Source: Neorhizobium petrolearium (GTDB lineage: Bacteria > Pseudomonadota > Alphaproteobacteria > Rhizobiales > Rhizobiaceae). From it: 64,000 bases of DNA. The translations under genes and the position numbers were made by a program. How positions within the stretch are numbered: the stretch's first letter is position 1; every line of letters starts with the position of its first letter. The notes under the pieces are model-generated. The model was not told the DNA's origin, ran no database searches, and saw only the letters and a list, made by a program, of their open reading frames with translations. The stretch is taken from positions 186,001 through 250,000 of the forward strand of contig NZ_JAGGJW010000012.1 in the NCBI RefSeq assembly GCF_017873175.1. Direction: 5' to 3'. Below are positions 8,424-17,085 of this stretch, piece after piece.

Positions 8424-8590
8424 GGCGCGGCAATTCCCCCGCCAGCGTGTCGATCGCGAACCGAACCTTCGGCAGCATGACAGCGAATTTCGGCCAGACG
8501 GCGTGCGCGTCGAAGGTCGCGGCAGGAACCGATTTCAGCACCTGTCGCAACCTGCCGGCCGCCACGTCGTCGCGAACCTGCCAGCATGAC
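8415..8590 (-). pseudogene. C-terminal fossil of a second LysR regulator
   Basis: On the minus strand this stretch encodes CWQVRDDVAAGRLRQVL followed by about 10 residues, then AHAVWPKFAVMLPKVRFAIDTL. This is the standard end of a LysR effector domain (V..D..AGRL..VL ... HAVWP....PKVR.FID.L). An in-frame stop (TAG) lies just upstream, so no start or DNA-binding part exists, and its end runs into the end of the intact LysR gene on the other strand. It is a remnant, not a gene. It is best explained as the leftover of a deletion that removed the rest of an older operon. Confidence 0.65.
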
Positions 8591-8598
8591 GCGGCGGC

Positions 8599-9333
8599 CT
8601 ACTTATGGCGAAGCAGATTGGTCTTCATGTTAGCCAAGAGGCGAGTTATCTTATCCTGCAGTTCAGGTGTTCCCATCACTGTAGGATAGGAAATTGCCAC
8701 TCCGATAACCTCTCCGGTGCCTGGATCGCGGAAAGCCATACCTTCAGAAGAGACGCCATCGTAGGAATCGTTGGTGGAATGTGAGCGTCCGGTTTCATGA
8801 ATGATCCGGATCCGGTCCAGCAATTCTGCATGGTTCTGCGGCGCTTGCGTCGTCACGAAGGGCAACTTGTCTGGAACGCGAAGCTTCCATTCCTCCTCGT
8901 TCAGCAGTGCCAGCATGGCGCGTCCGTTTGAGGTCGCATGTGGCCAAGCACGGTATCCGGGCGTCGAGGTGATCGCCAGCGGGCTTGAGCCGCGCACCAT
9001 GCGCAGCACGACGAGCTGATATCCGTCAAATACGGTCACATAGGCCGTATGCCCGCCGATGGCGCAGACCTCCTGCAGCTCGGTATTCACTAGATCCAGG
9101 AAATTATGGTTCGAGCGACAGATCTGCCCAAGCTCGAAGAGCCGGACACCGGGCGTGTAGAGGCGCGTCACGGGATCGAAATCAAGAATTCCGTTTTCGC
9201 GCAGAACCTTCATCACGCGGGATGCCGTCGCCTTGGGGCAGTCGGTGCGGCGCGCCAGTTCCGCCTGCGACAGAGAAGGCTCGGCTAGCGAGAAGCAACC
9301 GAGAATGGAGATCGCATCTTCGAGAGAGCTCAT
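8599..9333 (-). CDS. IclR family regulator
   Basis: 244-residue one-component regulator: N-terminal winged helix-turn-helix (residues about 1-62, LSQAELARRTDCPKATASRVMKVL) and an IclR effector domain from about residue 75 with the usual HATSNGRAMLA and C-terminal IGVAISYP segments. It is divergent from the HyuA-HyuB fusion and the ABC importer operon, with 304 bp between, and a palindrome at 9367-9384 is a likely binding site. It most likely controls the 9.6-18.8 kb operon and its own gene. The ligand is probably a substrate or product of the fused hydrolase. Confidence 0.88.
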   Translation of the reverse strand: MSSLEDAISILGCFSLAEPSLSQAELARRTDCPKATASRVMKVLRENGILDFDPVTRLYTPGVRLFELGQICRSNHNFLDLVNTELQEVCAIGGHTAYVTVFDGYQLVVLRMVRGSSPLAITSTPGYRAWPHATSNGRAMLALLNEEEWKLRVPDKLPFVTTQAPQNHAELLDRIRIIHETGRSHSTNDSYDGVSSEGMAFRDPGTGEVIGVAISYPTVMGTPELQDKITRLLANMKTNLLRHK

Positions 9334-9366
9334 GTTTCGTCCTATGCGCGTAAATCACCTCGCCAT

Positions 9367-9384
9367 AGTTCCATTATTGGAACT
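9367..9384. promoter_or_regulatory. Palindrome, probable IclR operator
   Basis: AGTTCCA-TTAT-TGGAACT has perfect 7-bp arms and lies 33 bp upstream of the IclR start. TTCCA...TGGAA half-sites fit IclR family sites. The rest of the 9334-9637 gap has a short perfect palindrome CTAGCGCTAG (9402-9411), a C/G hairpin TCCCCC-TCTGCA-GGGGGA (9494-9511) and no gene I can support. Confidence 0.6.
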
Positions 9385-9637
9385 TGTTGTCAAATATGAA
9401 ACTAGCGCTAGACTCCTTTGATCTTGCCGCCTATAAAGATGTCAAAACAATTCATGCTTAAAAAAACGGCGGAACAGGCAGGCATCAGATCCATCCCCCT
9501 CTGCAGGGGGAAGGTTTACCCATCCGCATGCCGGGCACCCAGAACCCGAGATGAATGAGCCATGCGCGCCGCGAGAAGATAACGGCGTTGATCGGGCCGC
9601 TGCGCGTCTTCGGCCATCCGTTAGGGGGAACATACGA

Positions 9638-12600
9638 ATGCAAGAGACTTCCAGGAACTTCCGTGCCGGCGTCGATATCGGTGGCACTTTCACCGACTTC
9701 ATCCTGTTCGACGAAAAGGCGGCTTCCATCCGCCTGCATAAGTGCCTGACGACGCCAAAAGATCCCTCCCAGGGCGCATTGGGCGGTCTCGGAGAACTGG
9801 TCGACGCAGCCGGAATTTCGGTTGCAGACCTCTCCGAGATCGTTCACGGCACGACGCTGGTGACGAATGCGGTGATCGAGCGCAAGGGCGCCCCGGTCGG
9901 CCTGATCACCACGGAAGGTTTTCGCGACGTTCTCGAGATCGGTACCGAGCAGCGCTACGACATCTACGACCTTTTCATCGAATTCCCCGAGCCGCTGGTC
10001 AGCCGTTCGCGCCGCATCGAGATCTCCGAGCGCATCGGCGCCGATGGTGGCGTCATCAAGCCGCTGGACGAGGTTTCGGTCCTCCGCGCCGTGAAGAAAC
10101 TGGTCGCCGACCGCGTCGAAGCGATCGCGGTCTGCCTCATGCATTCCTACCGCAATCCGGCTCACGAAAAGCGGGTCCGCGAAATCATCAAGCACCACTA
10201 TCCGGACATGTCGGTGTCCATCTCTTCGGAAGTCGTCGCCGAAATCTCCGAATATCCGCGCTTCGTCACCACCTGCGCCAATGCCTATGTGCAGCCGCTG
10301 ATGGACCGTTACCTGAAGCGTTTCGAGCAAGAACTGAAGGCCCGCGGCTTTACCGGCGCGTTCCGTCTGATGCATTCGGCCGGTGGTCTCGTCTCCGTCG
10401 ATGAAGCCCGCGAATTCCCGATCCGCCTGCTCGAATCCGGCCCCGCCGGCGGCGCGCTGGCGACCGCATGGTTCGGCAAGGCGGCCGGCCAGGAAAACGT
10501 CATCGCCTTCGACATGGGCGGCACGACGGCCAAGGCCTGCATGATTGAAAACGGCATGGCGCATATCGCCTCCTATCTCGAAGCCGGCCGTGTGCGCCGC
10601 TTCCGCAACGGCTCCGGCCTGCCGATCAAGGCGCCGGTCATCGACATGATCGAGATCGGCGCCGGTGGCGGTTCGATCGCCGCGATCGACGAAGTCGGTC
10701 TGCTGCAGGTTGGTCCGCATTCGGCCGGCGCGTCTCCGGGTCCGGCCTGCTACGGCGCCGGCGGCACCAAGCCGACGGTCACCGATGCCAGCGTCACGCT
10801 CGGTTATTACGATCCGGCCTTCTTCCTCGGCGGCCGCATGACGCTCGATCTCGATGCCGCCGAAAAGGCGCTGAAGACGATTGCCGAACCGCTCAACATT
10901 TCCACCGTCGAAGCCGCCTGGGGCATCCATCAGGTGGTCGGCGAGAACATGGCAAGCGCCACCCGCATCCATCTGGTCGAAAAGGGCAAGGATCCGCGCG
11001 GTTATTCGATGATCGGTTTCGGCGGCGCCGGCCCGGCGTTTGCCGCCCGTGTCGCCCGCATTCTCGGTGTCGGCGAAGTCATCATTCCGCAGGCCAGCGG
11101 TGCCGCTTCGGCCTTCGGCTTCCTGACGGCGCCGCTGTCCTTCGATCTCGTCCGTTCACGGCCGATGGGCCTTTCGGCCGACCTCGACACGGCATCCCTG
11201 AATGCCGAGTTCGGTGAGCTTGCCGAAGAAGGCAAGGCCAAACTCATTGCTGCCGGCGCCAAGCCCGAGGACGTCGTCTTCGAACGCACCGCCGACATGC
11301 GCCTGATTGGCCAGCTGCACGAGATCAACGTGCCGATCCCGGCCGGCGAACTTGATGCGAATGCCTATGGGACCATCCGCAAGTCCTTCGAAGAGGTTTA
11401 TGCCGCCCGCTATACCCGCGTTCCGGTGGAAGCCGAACTCGAAATCCTCTCCTTCCGCCTTCGCGCCAGCGGCGCGATCCCGCGGCTTTCCATCAAGCAG
11501 GCGGATATCGCTGTCTCGGGCGACGTCGCGCTCAAGGGAAGCCGCAAGTGCTATTTCGGTGAAGGTTTCATCGATGCCGCCATCTACGACCGCTATAAGC
11601 TGACGCCGGGCATGACGGTCGAAGGCCCGGCGATCATCGAGGAGCGTGAATCGACCACGATCGTGCCGCCCGGCGACGTGCTGACAGTCGATGCCGCCGG
11701 CAATCTGCGCATCAGGATCGCCACAGTCGGCAAGGGCATCGAACTGGTTACCCCGCAGATGACCAAGGCGGAAGCGATCGAGAAGATCGAATCCGATCCG
11801 ATCGCGCTGGAAATCATGTGGAGCCGCCTCGTCACTGTGGCGGAAGAAATGTGGCACACCGTCTGCCGCACCGCGTATTCGCTGATCATCTCCGAATCCC
11901 AGGACTTCGGCTGCTCGATCCTCGATGCCAAGGGTGAGACGCTGGCGCACTCGGCCCGCGTCATGCCGGTCTTCAACCTGACGTTGCCGATGGTGGTCAA
12001 GGCGACGCTGGAGCGCTACCCGCTCGATACGCTGCAGGAAGGCGACGTTCTGGTCTGCAACGACCCGTGGCTCTGCGCCGGCCACCTGTTCGACGTTGCC
12101 GTGATGACCCCGGTCTTCAAGAATGGCAAGGCCGTCGCCGTCATGGGCACGGTCGGTCACGTCGGCGATATCGGCGGCACCCGTAACGGCATGAAGGCGA
12201 CGGAAGTCTACGAAGAAGGCCTGCAGATCCCGCCGATGAAGCTCATCCGCGCGGGCGTCGAAAACGAGGATCTGTTCCGGATCATGGCGGAGAACATCCG
12301 CGACAGCCATCAGGTGCTCGGCGACATCCGCTCGCTGGTCGCCGCCAACGACACCGGCGCCCGCCGCATGGTGGCCTTCATGGACGAATACGGCCTGTCC
12401 GATCTTCAGGCGCTGGCCGAAGTCGTGCAGTCCCGCTCGGAAAAGGCGATGCGCGATGCGATCCGCGCCATCCCGAACGGCACTCACACCTCGACCATCT
12501 CCTACAATCCGCTCGGCACCCACATGACCGTGCCGGTGCAGGTGACGATCAAGGACGACGCGATCGAGCTGGACTTCGAGGGCGCCCCGCCAGAAGTGCC

Positions 12601-13495
12601 GCTTGGCGGCATCAACTGCACGCTGAGCTACACGACGGCGCATTCGACCTATCCGCTGAAATGCATGCTGACACCTGCCGTGCGCGGCAATGCCGGCTGC
12701 TATCGCCCGCTGACGGTTAAGGCACCGAAGGGTTCGGTGATGAACTGCAACAAGCCGGCCCCGGTCAGCCTGCGCACCCGCACCGGCTGGTACACCTCGC
12801 CGAACATCTTCCGGGCCCTTTCCAAGGCTGCTCCGGAAAAGGTCATCGCTCATACCGGCCTGCCGAGCCTCATGACCGTTTACGGCAAGACTACCGACGG
12901 CAAGATCTTCTACGATCACCTGCTTTCGGGCGGCGGTCAGGGCGGCAGCTCTGCGAAAGACGGCAAGTCGTCGGTTCTATGGCCGACCTCTGCGGCGACC
13001 TCTTCGATCGAAATGCTCGAAAGCCGCTCGCCGGTCGTCATCCTCGAAAAGGCCTTCGTCCGGGATTCCGGTGGTGCCGGTGAGTTCCGCGGCGGCCTCG
13101 GCGCCCGCATCCGGCTTGCCAAGCGTTATGACGACGGCACCTCGGTGACGGTCTTCGTGTCGCCGGAAGGTGTCAACGCGCCAATCACCGGCTTGTTCGG
13201 CGGCCGTAACGGTCTCCTGTCGCACGGTTATGTCCGCGACGAGAACGGCAACGTGCTGGAAGACGTCGGCACAGGCGGTCTCTTCGTGGTGGACCGTACC
13301 GACCGCGTGGTCGAGCTGCAGCTCGGCGGCGGTGCCGGTTTCGGCGATCCGGCCAACCGTTCGGTCGAGCTGATCGAAGACGATGTCCGTGAGGATTATG
13401 TCAGCGCCGAAACCGCCGAGAGCACTTACGGCCTCAGCGCGCGCAAGAAGGAATTGGCGGCTTCGGCGCGCCTTTCGCCAGCAGCGAGCCGGTAA
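9638..13495 (+). CDS. HyuA-HyuB fusion, ATP-dependent hydantoinase / 5-oxoprolinase family
   Basis: One 1285-residue chain joins both halves of the ATP-dependent cyclic amide hydrolases. The HyuA part (about 1-700) has the actin-like phosphate loop GVDIGGTFTDF (residues 11-21), HGTTLVTNAVIERKG, ESGPAGG and AFDMGGTTAK. The HyuB part begins about residue 715 (PIALEIMWSRL) and contains GHVGDIGGTRNGMKA. Many bacteria encode these as two genes; fused chains of similar length are known in eukaryotic 5-oxoprolinase and in some bacteria. The likely reaction is ATP-driven ring opening of a hydantoin or 5-oxoproline-type lactam in the cytoplasm. The start at 9638 is set by AGGGGG 9 bases before. It heads the ABC importer operon. 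Confidence 0.9.
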   Translation: MQETSRNFRAGVDIGGTFTDFILFDEKAASIRLHKCLTTPKDPSQGALGGLGELVDAAGISVADLSEIVHGTTLVTNAVIERKGAPVGLITTEGFRDVLEIGTEQRYDIYDLFIEFPEPLVSRSRRIEISERIGADGGVIKPLDEVSVLRAVKKLVADRVEAIAVCLMHSYRNPAHEKRVREIIKHHYPDMSVSISSEVVAEISEYPRFVTTCANAYVQPLMDRYLKRFEQELKARGFTGAFRLMHSAGGLVSVDEAREFPIRLLESGPAGGALATAWFGKAAGQENVIAFDMGGTTAKACMIENGMAHIASYLEAGRVRRFRNGSGLPIKAPVIDMIEIGAGGGSIAAIDEVGLLQVGPHSAGASPGPACYGAGGTKPTVTDASVTLGYYDPAFFLGGRMTLDLDAAEKALKTIAEPLNISTVEAAWGIHQVVGENMASATRIHLVEKGKDPRGYSMIGFGGAGPAFAARVARILGVGEVIIPQASGAASAFGFLTAPLSFDLVRSRPMGLSADLDTASLNAEFGELAEEGKAKLIAAGAKPEDVVFERTADMRLIGQLHEINVPIPAGELDANAYGTIRKSFEEVYAARYTRVPVEAELEILSFRLRASGAIPRLSIKQADIAVSGDVALKGSRKCYFGEGFIDAAIYDRYKLTPGMTVEGPAIIEERESTTIVPPGDVLTVDAAGNLRIRIATVGKGIELVTPQMTKAEAIEKIESDPIALEIMWSRLVTVAEEMWHTVCRTAYSLIISESQDFGCSILDAKGETLAHSARVMPVFNLTLPMVVKATLERYPLDTLQEGDVLVCNDPWLCAGHLFDVAVMTPVFKNGKAVAVMGTVGHVGDIGGTRNGMKATEVYEEGLQIPPMKLIRAGVENEDLFRIMAENIRDSHQVLGDIRSLVAANDTGARRMVAFMDEYGLSDLQALAEVVQSRSEKAMRDAIRAIPNGTHTSTISYNPLGTHMTVPVQVTIKDDAIELDFEGAPPEVPLGGINCTLSYTTAHSTYPLKCMLTPAVRGNAGCYRPLTVKAPKGSVMNCNKPAPVSLRTRTGWYTSPNIFRALSKAAPEKVIAHTGLPSLMTVYGKTTDGKIFYDHLLSGGGQGGSSAKDGKSSVLWPTSAATSSIEMLESRSPVVILEKAFVRDSGGAGEFRGGLGARIRLAKRYDDGTSVTVFVSPEGVNAPITGLFGGRNGLLSHGYVRDENGNVLEDVGTGGLFVVDRTDRVVELQLGGGAGFGDPANRSVELIEDDVREDYVSAETAESTYGLSARKKELAASARLSPAASR

Positions 13496-13548
13496 CCCGG
13501 CTCGACTTCCAGTCCAAACGAGCAATGCAGATATAAAAGGGGAATGAC

Positions 13549-15105
13549 ATGCTCACTTTGAATAAACGTCAGTTTCTGATCGGCGCTGCAGGGATGACCG
13601 CTGCTGCGACCTTGCCGCGGCTGGCCAATGCCGCCGGCAAGAACATCATGGTCCTTGCCTCGACGGTCGATATCCCGAACTTCGACCCGCATGTGTCGAC
13701 GGGTTATGCGCCGCAATGGCTGTTCCGCAATACCTACGATCCGCTGGTGCGCGTGGTGAACAATCCGCCGGTTCCGGCGCCGGGCCTTGCCAAGAACTGG
13801 AAGCAGTCCGATGACGGCCTCGTATATACATTCGAGCTCGACGGAAATGCCAAATTCCATGATGGCACGCCGGTGACGGCCAAGGATGTCGAATATTCCT
13901 TTGCTCGCCTGCTGCGCCTTGCCAAGGGGCCGGCCTGGATGGTGTCGGGGATCCTCGACGAAAACAGCGTCCGGGCGACCGGCGAGACAACGGTGACGAT
14001 GACGCTGAAGAAGCCCTTTGCGCCGCTTCTCTCCGTCCTGCCTTGGATGTTCGTTGTCAACTCCAAGCTCGTCGAAGCCAACAAGGGGACTGATGACGGC
14101 CAAGCCTTCCTGCTCGCCAACATGGCCGGTTCGGGCGCCTTCAAGATGGGACGCGTCAAGCCGGGCGACCTTTATGAACTGAGCCGCGTCGAGAACGACT
14201 GGCACAAGGGTGGCAATCTCGACGGCGCGATCTGGAAGATCGTCCGCGAGGCCTCGACGGCCCGGCTGATGCTCCAGCGTGGCGAAGTGCATTTCGCGCT
14301 CGACATGTTCGCCGAGGACATGGACGCCATCAAAGACATGCCGCATGTCGTCCGTATCATGGAACCTGACTACCGCACGTTCACCATCAAGATGAACACG
14401 GCCAAGGGCCCGCTGATGGACAAGAACCTGCGCAAGGCAGTGTCTTACGCGTTCAACTACCAGGGCATGCTGGATGCCGCGGGTCCGGCCCAATTGATGA
14501 AGAGCCCGCTGCCCATCGGCATCTTCGGCTTTGATCCGGACCAGAAGGGCTATGACCAGGACATGGCGAAGGCGAAGGAATATCTCGCCAAGTCGCAATA
14601 CAAAGACGGCGGCATCACGCTCTCCATACACCACGCCGCCGGCTACGAGAACCAGCGCCGCTGGTGCCTGATCATGCTGGAATCGCTGAAGGCACTCAAC
14701 ATCAAACTCGACATCCGTGCCATGACCTGGCCGGACACCGTGGCGATGGCCCGCTCGCCGGAGACGATGGTCGACTTCTACTCGATCTTCCAGTCGCCCA
14801 ACTATGCCGACCCGGACAATACCGCGTTCGCCGCCTACCATTCCTCGCGCAATGGGCAGTGGCAGAATCCGGTCTACAAGAACCCGGAGGTCGACAAGCT
14901 GATCGAGGATGCCCGCGCCGAAGTCGATACCGCCAAGCGTGCCGAACTCTACAAGAAGTTCCAGGCGGTAATCGTTGAGGATGCGCCCGATATCATCGGC
15001 ATTCTCGAACTGCGCAAGTTTGCGATGCGCGACAACGTAAAGGACTATGTTTTCAGCCCGGTTGCCGCCAACACGATGGAAATCTGGCCGCTGTCGATCG
15101 CTTGA
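13549..15105 (+). CDS. ABC importer, substrate-binding protein (dipeptide/SBP_bac_5 family)
   Basis: Periplasmic binding protein of 518 aa that captures a peptide-like or opine-like ligand. The signal peptide is at residues 1-28 with KRQFLIGAAG, a Tat-like start lacking the second Arg, and a likely cleavage after ANA. The mature part has the family's NTYDPLVR and PDDG...TFELDGNAKFHDGTPVTA regions. It lies 53 bp after the HyuA-HyuB gene and before two permeases and two ATPases, so it should supply that hydrolase's substrate. A strong hairpin follows the stop. Confidence 0.92.
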   Translation: MLTLNKRQFLIGAAGMTAAATLPRLANAAGKNIMVLASTVDIPNFDPHVSTGYAPQWLFRNTYDPLVRVVNNPPVPAPGLAKNWKQSDDGLVYTFELDGNAKFHDGTPVTAKDVEYSFARLLRLAKGPAWMVSGILDENSVRATGETTVTMTLKKPFAPLLSVLPWMFVVNSKLVEANKGTDDGQAFLLANMAGSGAFKMGRVKPGDLYELSRVENDWHKGGNLDGAIWKIVREASTARLMLQRGEVHFALDMFAEDMDAIKDMPHVVRIMEPDYRTFTIKMNTAKGPLMDKNLRKAVSYAFNYQGMLDAAGPAQLMKSPLPIGIFGFDPDQKGYDQDMAKAKEYLAKSQYKDGGITLSIHHAAGYENQRRWCLIMLESLKALNIKLDIRAMTWPDTVAMARSPETMVDFYSIFQSPNYADPDNTAFAAYHSSRNGQWQNPVYKNPEVDKLIEDARAEVDTAKRAELYKKFQAVIVEDAPDIIGILELRKFAMRDNVKDYVFSPVAANTMEIWPLSIA

Positions 15106-15116
15106 ACCCTTGCCGC

Positions 15117-15145
15117 CGGCGGGTTTCCGGTTCGGAAGCCCGCCG
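15117..15145 (+). other. Intercistronic hairpin after the binding-protein gene
   Basis: CGGCGGG-T-TTCCG, loop GTT, CGGAA-G-CCCGCCG: a 7-bp and a 5-bp helix separated by a T-G pair. It lies 12 bp after the binding-protein stop and before the permease start at 15161, without a T-tract. It probably protects the upstream mRNA or damps readthrough. Confidence 0.65.
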
Positions 15146-15160
15146 CTCCGGAGTTTGCGA

Positions 15161-16168
15161 ATGCTGCTTTATATCTTGCGCAGGCTTGTCCTGCTCTTAC
15201 CGGTTCTGCTCGGCCTGACCCTGCTTCTGTTCATCGTGGCACGGATTCTGCCCGGCGACCCGGTAGGCCTTGCCGCGGGTCCGAATGCGACGCCCGAGCT
15301 GATCGCGCAGATGAAGCGCGAATTGGGCCTGGATCAGCCTTTGCCGGTGCAATACTGGGATTATCTGACCGGTCTCGTTTCCGGCGATTGGGGCATGTCG
15401 GTCTTCACGCGTCGTCCAGTCTTCGCGGACATCGTGGAATATCTGCCGGCGACCATAGAGCTCGTCTTCGCCTCCCTATTCATCGCGGTCGTCATCGGCA
15501 TTCCGCTCGGTCTGTTGACGGCCGTCTACAAGAATGGGGCGCTTGATTATGCGACCCGCACGGTGGCGCTCGGCGGCATCGCCATGCCGCGCTTCTTCCT
15601 CGGCCTCCTCCTGCAGATGGCCTTTGCTGCGTGGCTGGACGTCCTGCCGCTGTCCGGTCGCTACCCACTGATCGAAAGCCCGCCGGACCACGTGACGGGC
15701 CTCTATACGATCGATGCTGTGATCGCGGGCGACTGGTACGCGTTCCAGATCGCGCTCTCACATCTGGCACTGCCGGCGATCGCCATGGCGCTTTCGCCGC
15801 TTGCCACCATCATGCGGATGATGCGCGCCTCGACGATCGAGGTGCTGCAGCAGGACTATGTCATGACCGAGCGGGCGCTCGGTCTTTCCAACCGGCTGAT
15901 CCTCTTCAAATACGTGCTCAAGAACGCCATGACCTCGACGCTGACGGTGATCGGCCTCTACGTCTCCTGGCTGCTCGGCGGCACGGTTCTGGTCGAGACG
16001 GTCTTCGACTGGCCGGGGCTAGGCCTCTACGCCACCCAGGCGATCCTGACCCAGGATTTCATGCCGGTGATCGGCGTGACGCTCATCATCGCGATCATCT
16101 ATCTTGTTACCATGCTCGTCGTGGACCTGCTTTACGGCGTCTTCAACCCGAAGGTACGCTACGCATGA
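15161..16168 (+). CDS. ABC importer permease, DppB type
   Basis: 335-residue inner-membrane permease with six predicted membrane segments. The first is immediately at the N-terminus (YILRRLVLLLPVLLGLTLLLF), followed by the DppB-type N-terminal loop (GPNATPELI) and the C-terminal ATPase-coupling helix around EVLQQDYVMTERALGL. The frame is open from 15047, but the ATG at 15161 has GGAG 7 bases upstream and gives the usual start. It pairs with the next gene, whose start overlaps its stop (ATGA). Confidence 0.92.
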   Translation: MLLYILRRLVLLLPVLLGLTLLLFIVARILPGDPVGLAAGPNATPELIAQMKRELGLDQPLPVQYWDYLTGLVSGDWGMSVFTRRPVFADIVEYLPATIELVFASLFIAVVIGIPLGLLTAVYKNGALDYATRTVALGGIAMPRFFLGLLLQMAFAAWLDVLPLSGRYPLIESPPDHVTGLYTIDAVIAGDWYAFQIALSHLALPAIAMALSPLATIMRMMRASTIEVLQQDYVMTERALGLSNRLILFKYVLKNAMTSTLTVIGLYVSWLLGGTVLVETVFDWPGLGLYATQAILTQDFMPVIGVTLIIAIIYLVTMLVVDLLYGVFNPKVRYA

Positions 16169-17073
16169 CCAGGACTGAGCAAATGACCCCCATTGCCATA
16201 CCCGAGCGCCGCCAGTCCGCGCGTCTCGAAAACTGGAGCCGCGCCTTTTATCGGTTCCGCCAGAGTTGGCTGTCGATCATCGGCCTTGCGATCGTCATCG
16301 CACTGATCGTCATCGCCATCGTCGCACCGTGGATCGTGCCGCATCCCGAACATGTCGTCGGCGGCACGAATACCGGTGCGAAATTCCAGCCGCCGTCGGC
16401 TGCGGCTTGGCTCGGCACCAATGCGCTCGGCCAGGACATGTTCTCGCTGGTGCTGGTCGGCTCACAGGTCTCGCTGTTTTCCGGTCTCGCCGTTGTCTTC
16501 ATCGCCATCGTCGTCGGCACGATCGTCGGCGCCATTGCCGGGTATTTCGGCGGCTGGATCGACGAAATCCTGATGCGCATCACCGATCTTCTGCTCACCA
16601 TCCCAAGCCTGATCCTTGCCATGGCGGTGGCGGCAGCGCTCGGCACGGGCGTCTGGAACATGATCATCGCCATCTCGATCACGTGGTGGCCGGCCTATGC
16701 CCGTCTCGTGCGCGGCGAAGTGCTCGTCAAGAAGGAAGAGCAGTTCGTCGTCGCGGCCCATGCGCTCGGCGCCGACTGGCCGCGCATCCTCGGCAAGCAC
16801 ATCTTGCCGAACATCGTCTCGCCGATCGTCATCAAGGCCTCGCTCGACATGGGCTTCGCGATACTGACCGTCGCCTCGCTCGGCTTCGTCGGCATCGGCG
16901 TGAAGCCGCCGACTCCGGAATGGGGCACGCTGCTTTCCGGTGCGCGCAGCTATATGCCGGATTACTGGTGGACGGCGGTGGCTCCCGGCGTTGCGATTTT
17001 CTTGGCAGTGCTTGCCTTCAACCTGCTGGGCGACGGGCTGCGTGACGTGCTCGACCCCAAGGCACGACGATAG
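16165..17073 (+). CDS. ABC importer permease, DppC type
   Basis: Second permease, 302 aa, with the DppC layout: cytoplasmic N-terminus, one early membrane segment (about residues 35-56), a periplasmic stretch ending in WLGTNALGQDMFS, then five more segments and the EAA-like coupling loop (EQFVVAAHALGADWPRIL). The ATG at 16165 overlaps the previous stop as ATGA, giving translational coupling; a second ATG at 16183 is possible. The product forms a heterodimer with the DppB-type protein. Confidence 0.92.
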   Translation: MTRTEQMTPIAIPERRQSARLENWSRAFYRFRQSWLSIIGLAIVIALIVIAIVAPWIVPHPEHVVGGTNTGAKFQPPSAAAWLGTNALGQDMFSLVLVGSQVSLFSGLAVVFIAIVVGTIVGAIAGYFGGWIDEILMRITDLLLTIPSLILAMAVAAALGTGVWNMIIAISITWWPAYARLVRGEVLVKKEEQFVVAAHALGADWPRILGKHILPNIVSPIVIKASLDMGFAILTVASLGFVGIGVKPPTPEWGTLLSGARSYMPDYWWTAVAPGVAIFLAVLAFNLLGDGLRDVLDPKARR

Positions 17074-17085
17074 GGGAGGAACGGG

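Noticed and set aside
9494..9511. C/G hairpin TCCCCC-TCTGCA-GGGGGA as part of a rhizobial intergenic repeat
   Set aside because: It is short and single in this window, and I see no second copy, so a repeat-family call cannot be supported.
9485..10972. 495-codon frame antisense to the start of the HyuA part
   Set aside because: It overlaps the phosphate-loop region of a clear gene and shows no conserved domain.
11156..12919. 587-codon frame antisense to the HyuA-HyuB fusion
   Set aside because: Its composition mirrors the codon positions of the real gene, and there are no recognisable motifs or ribosome site.
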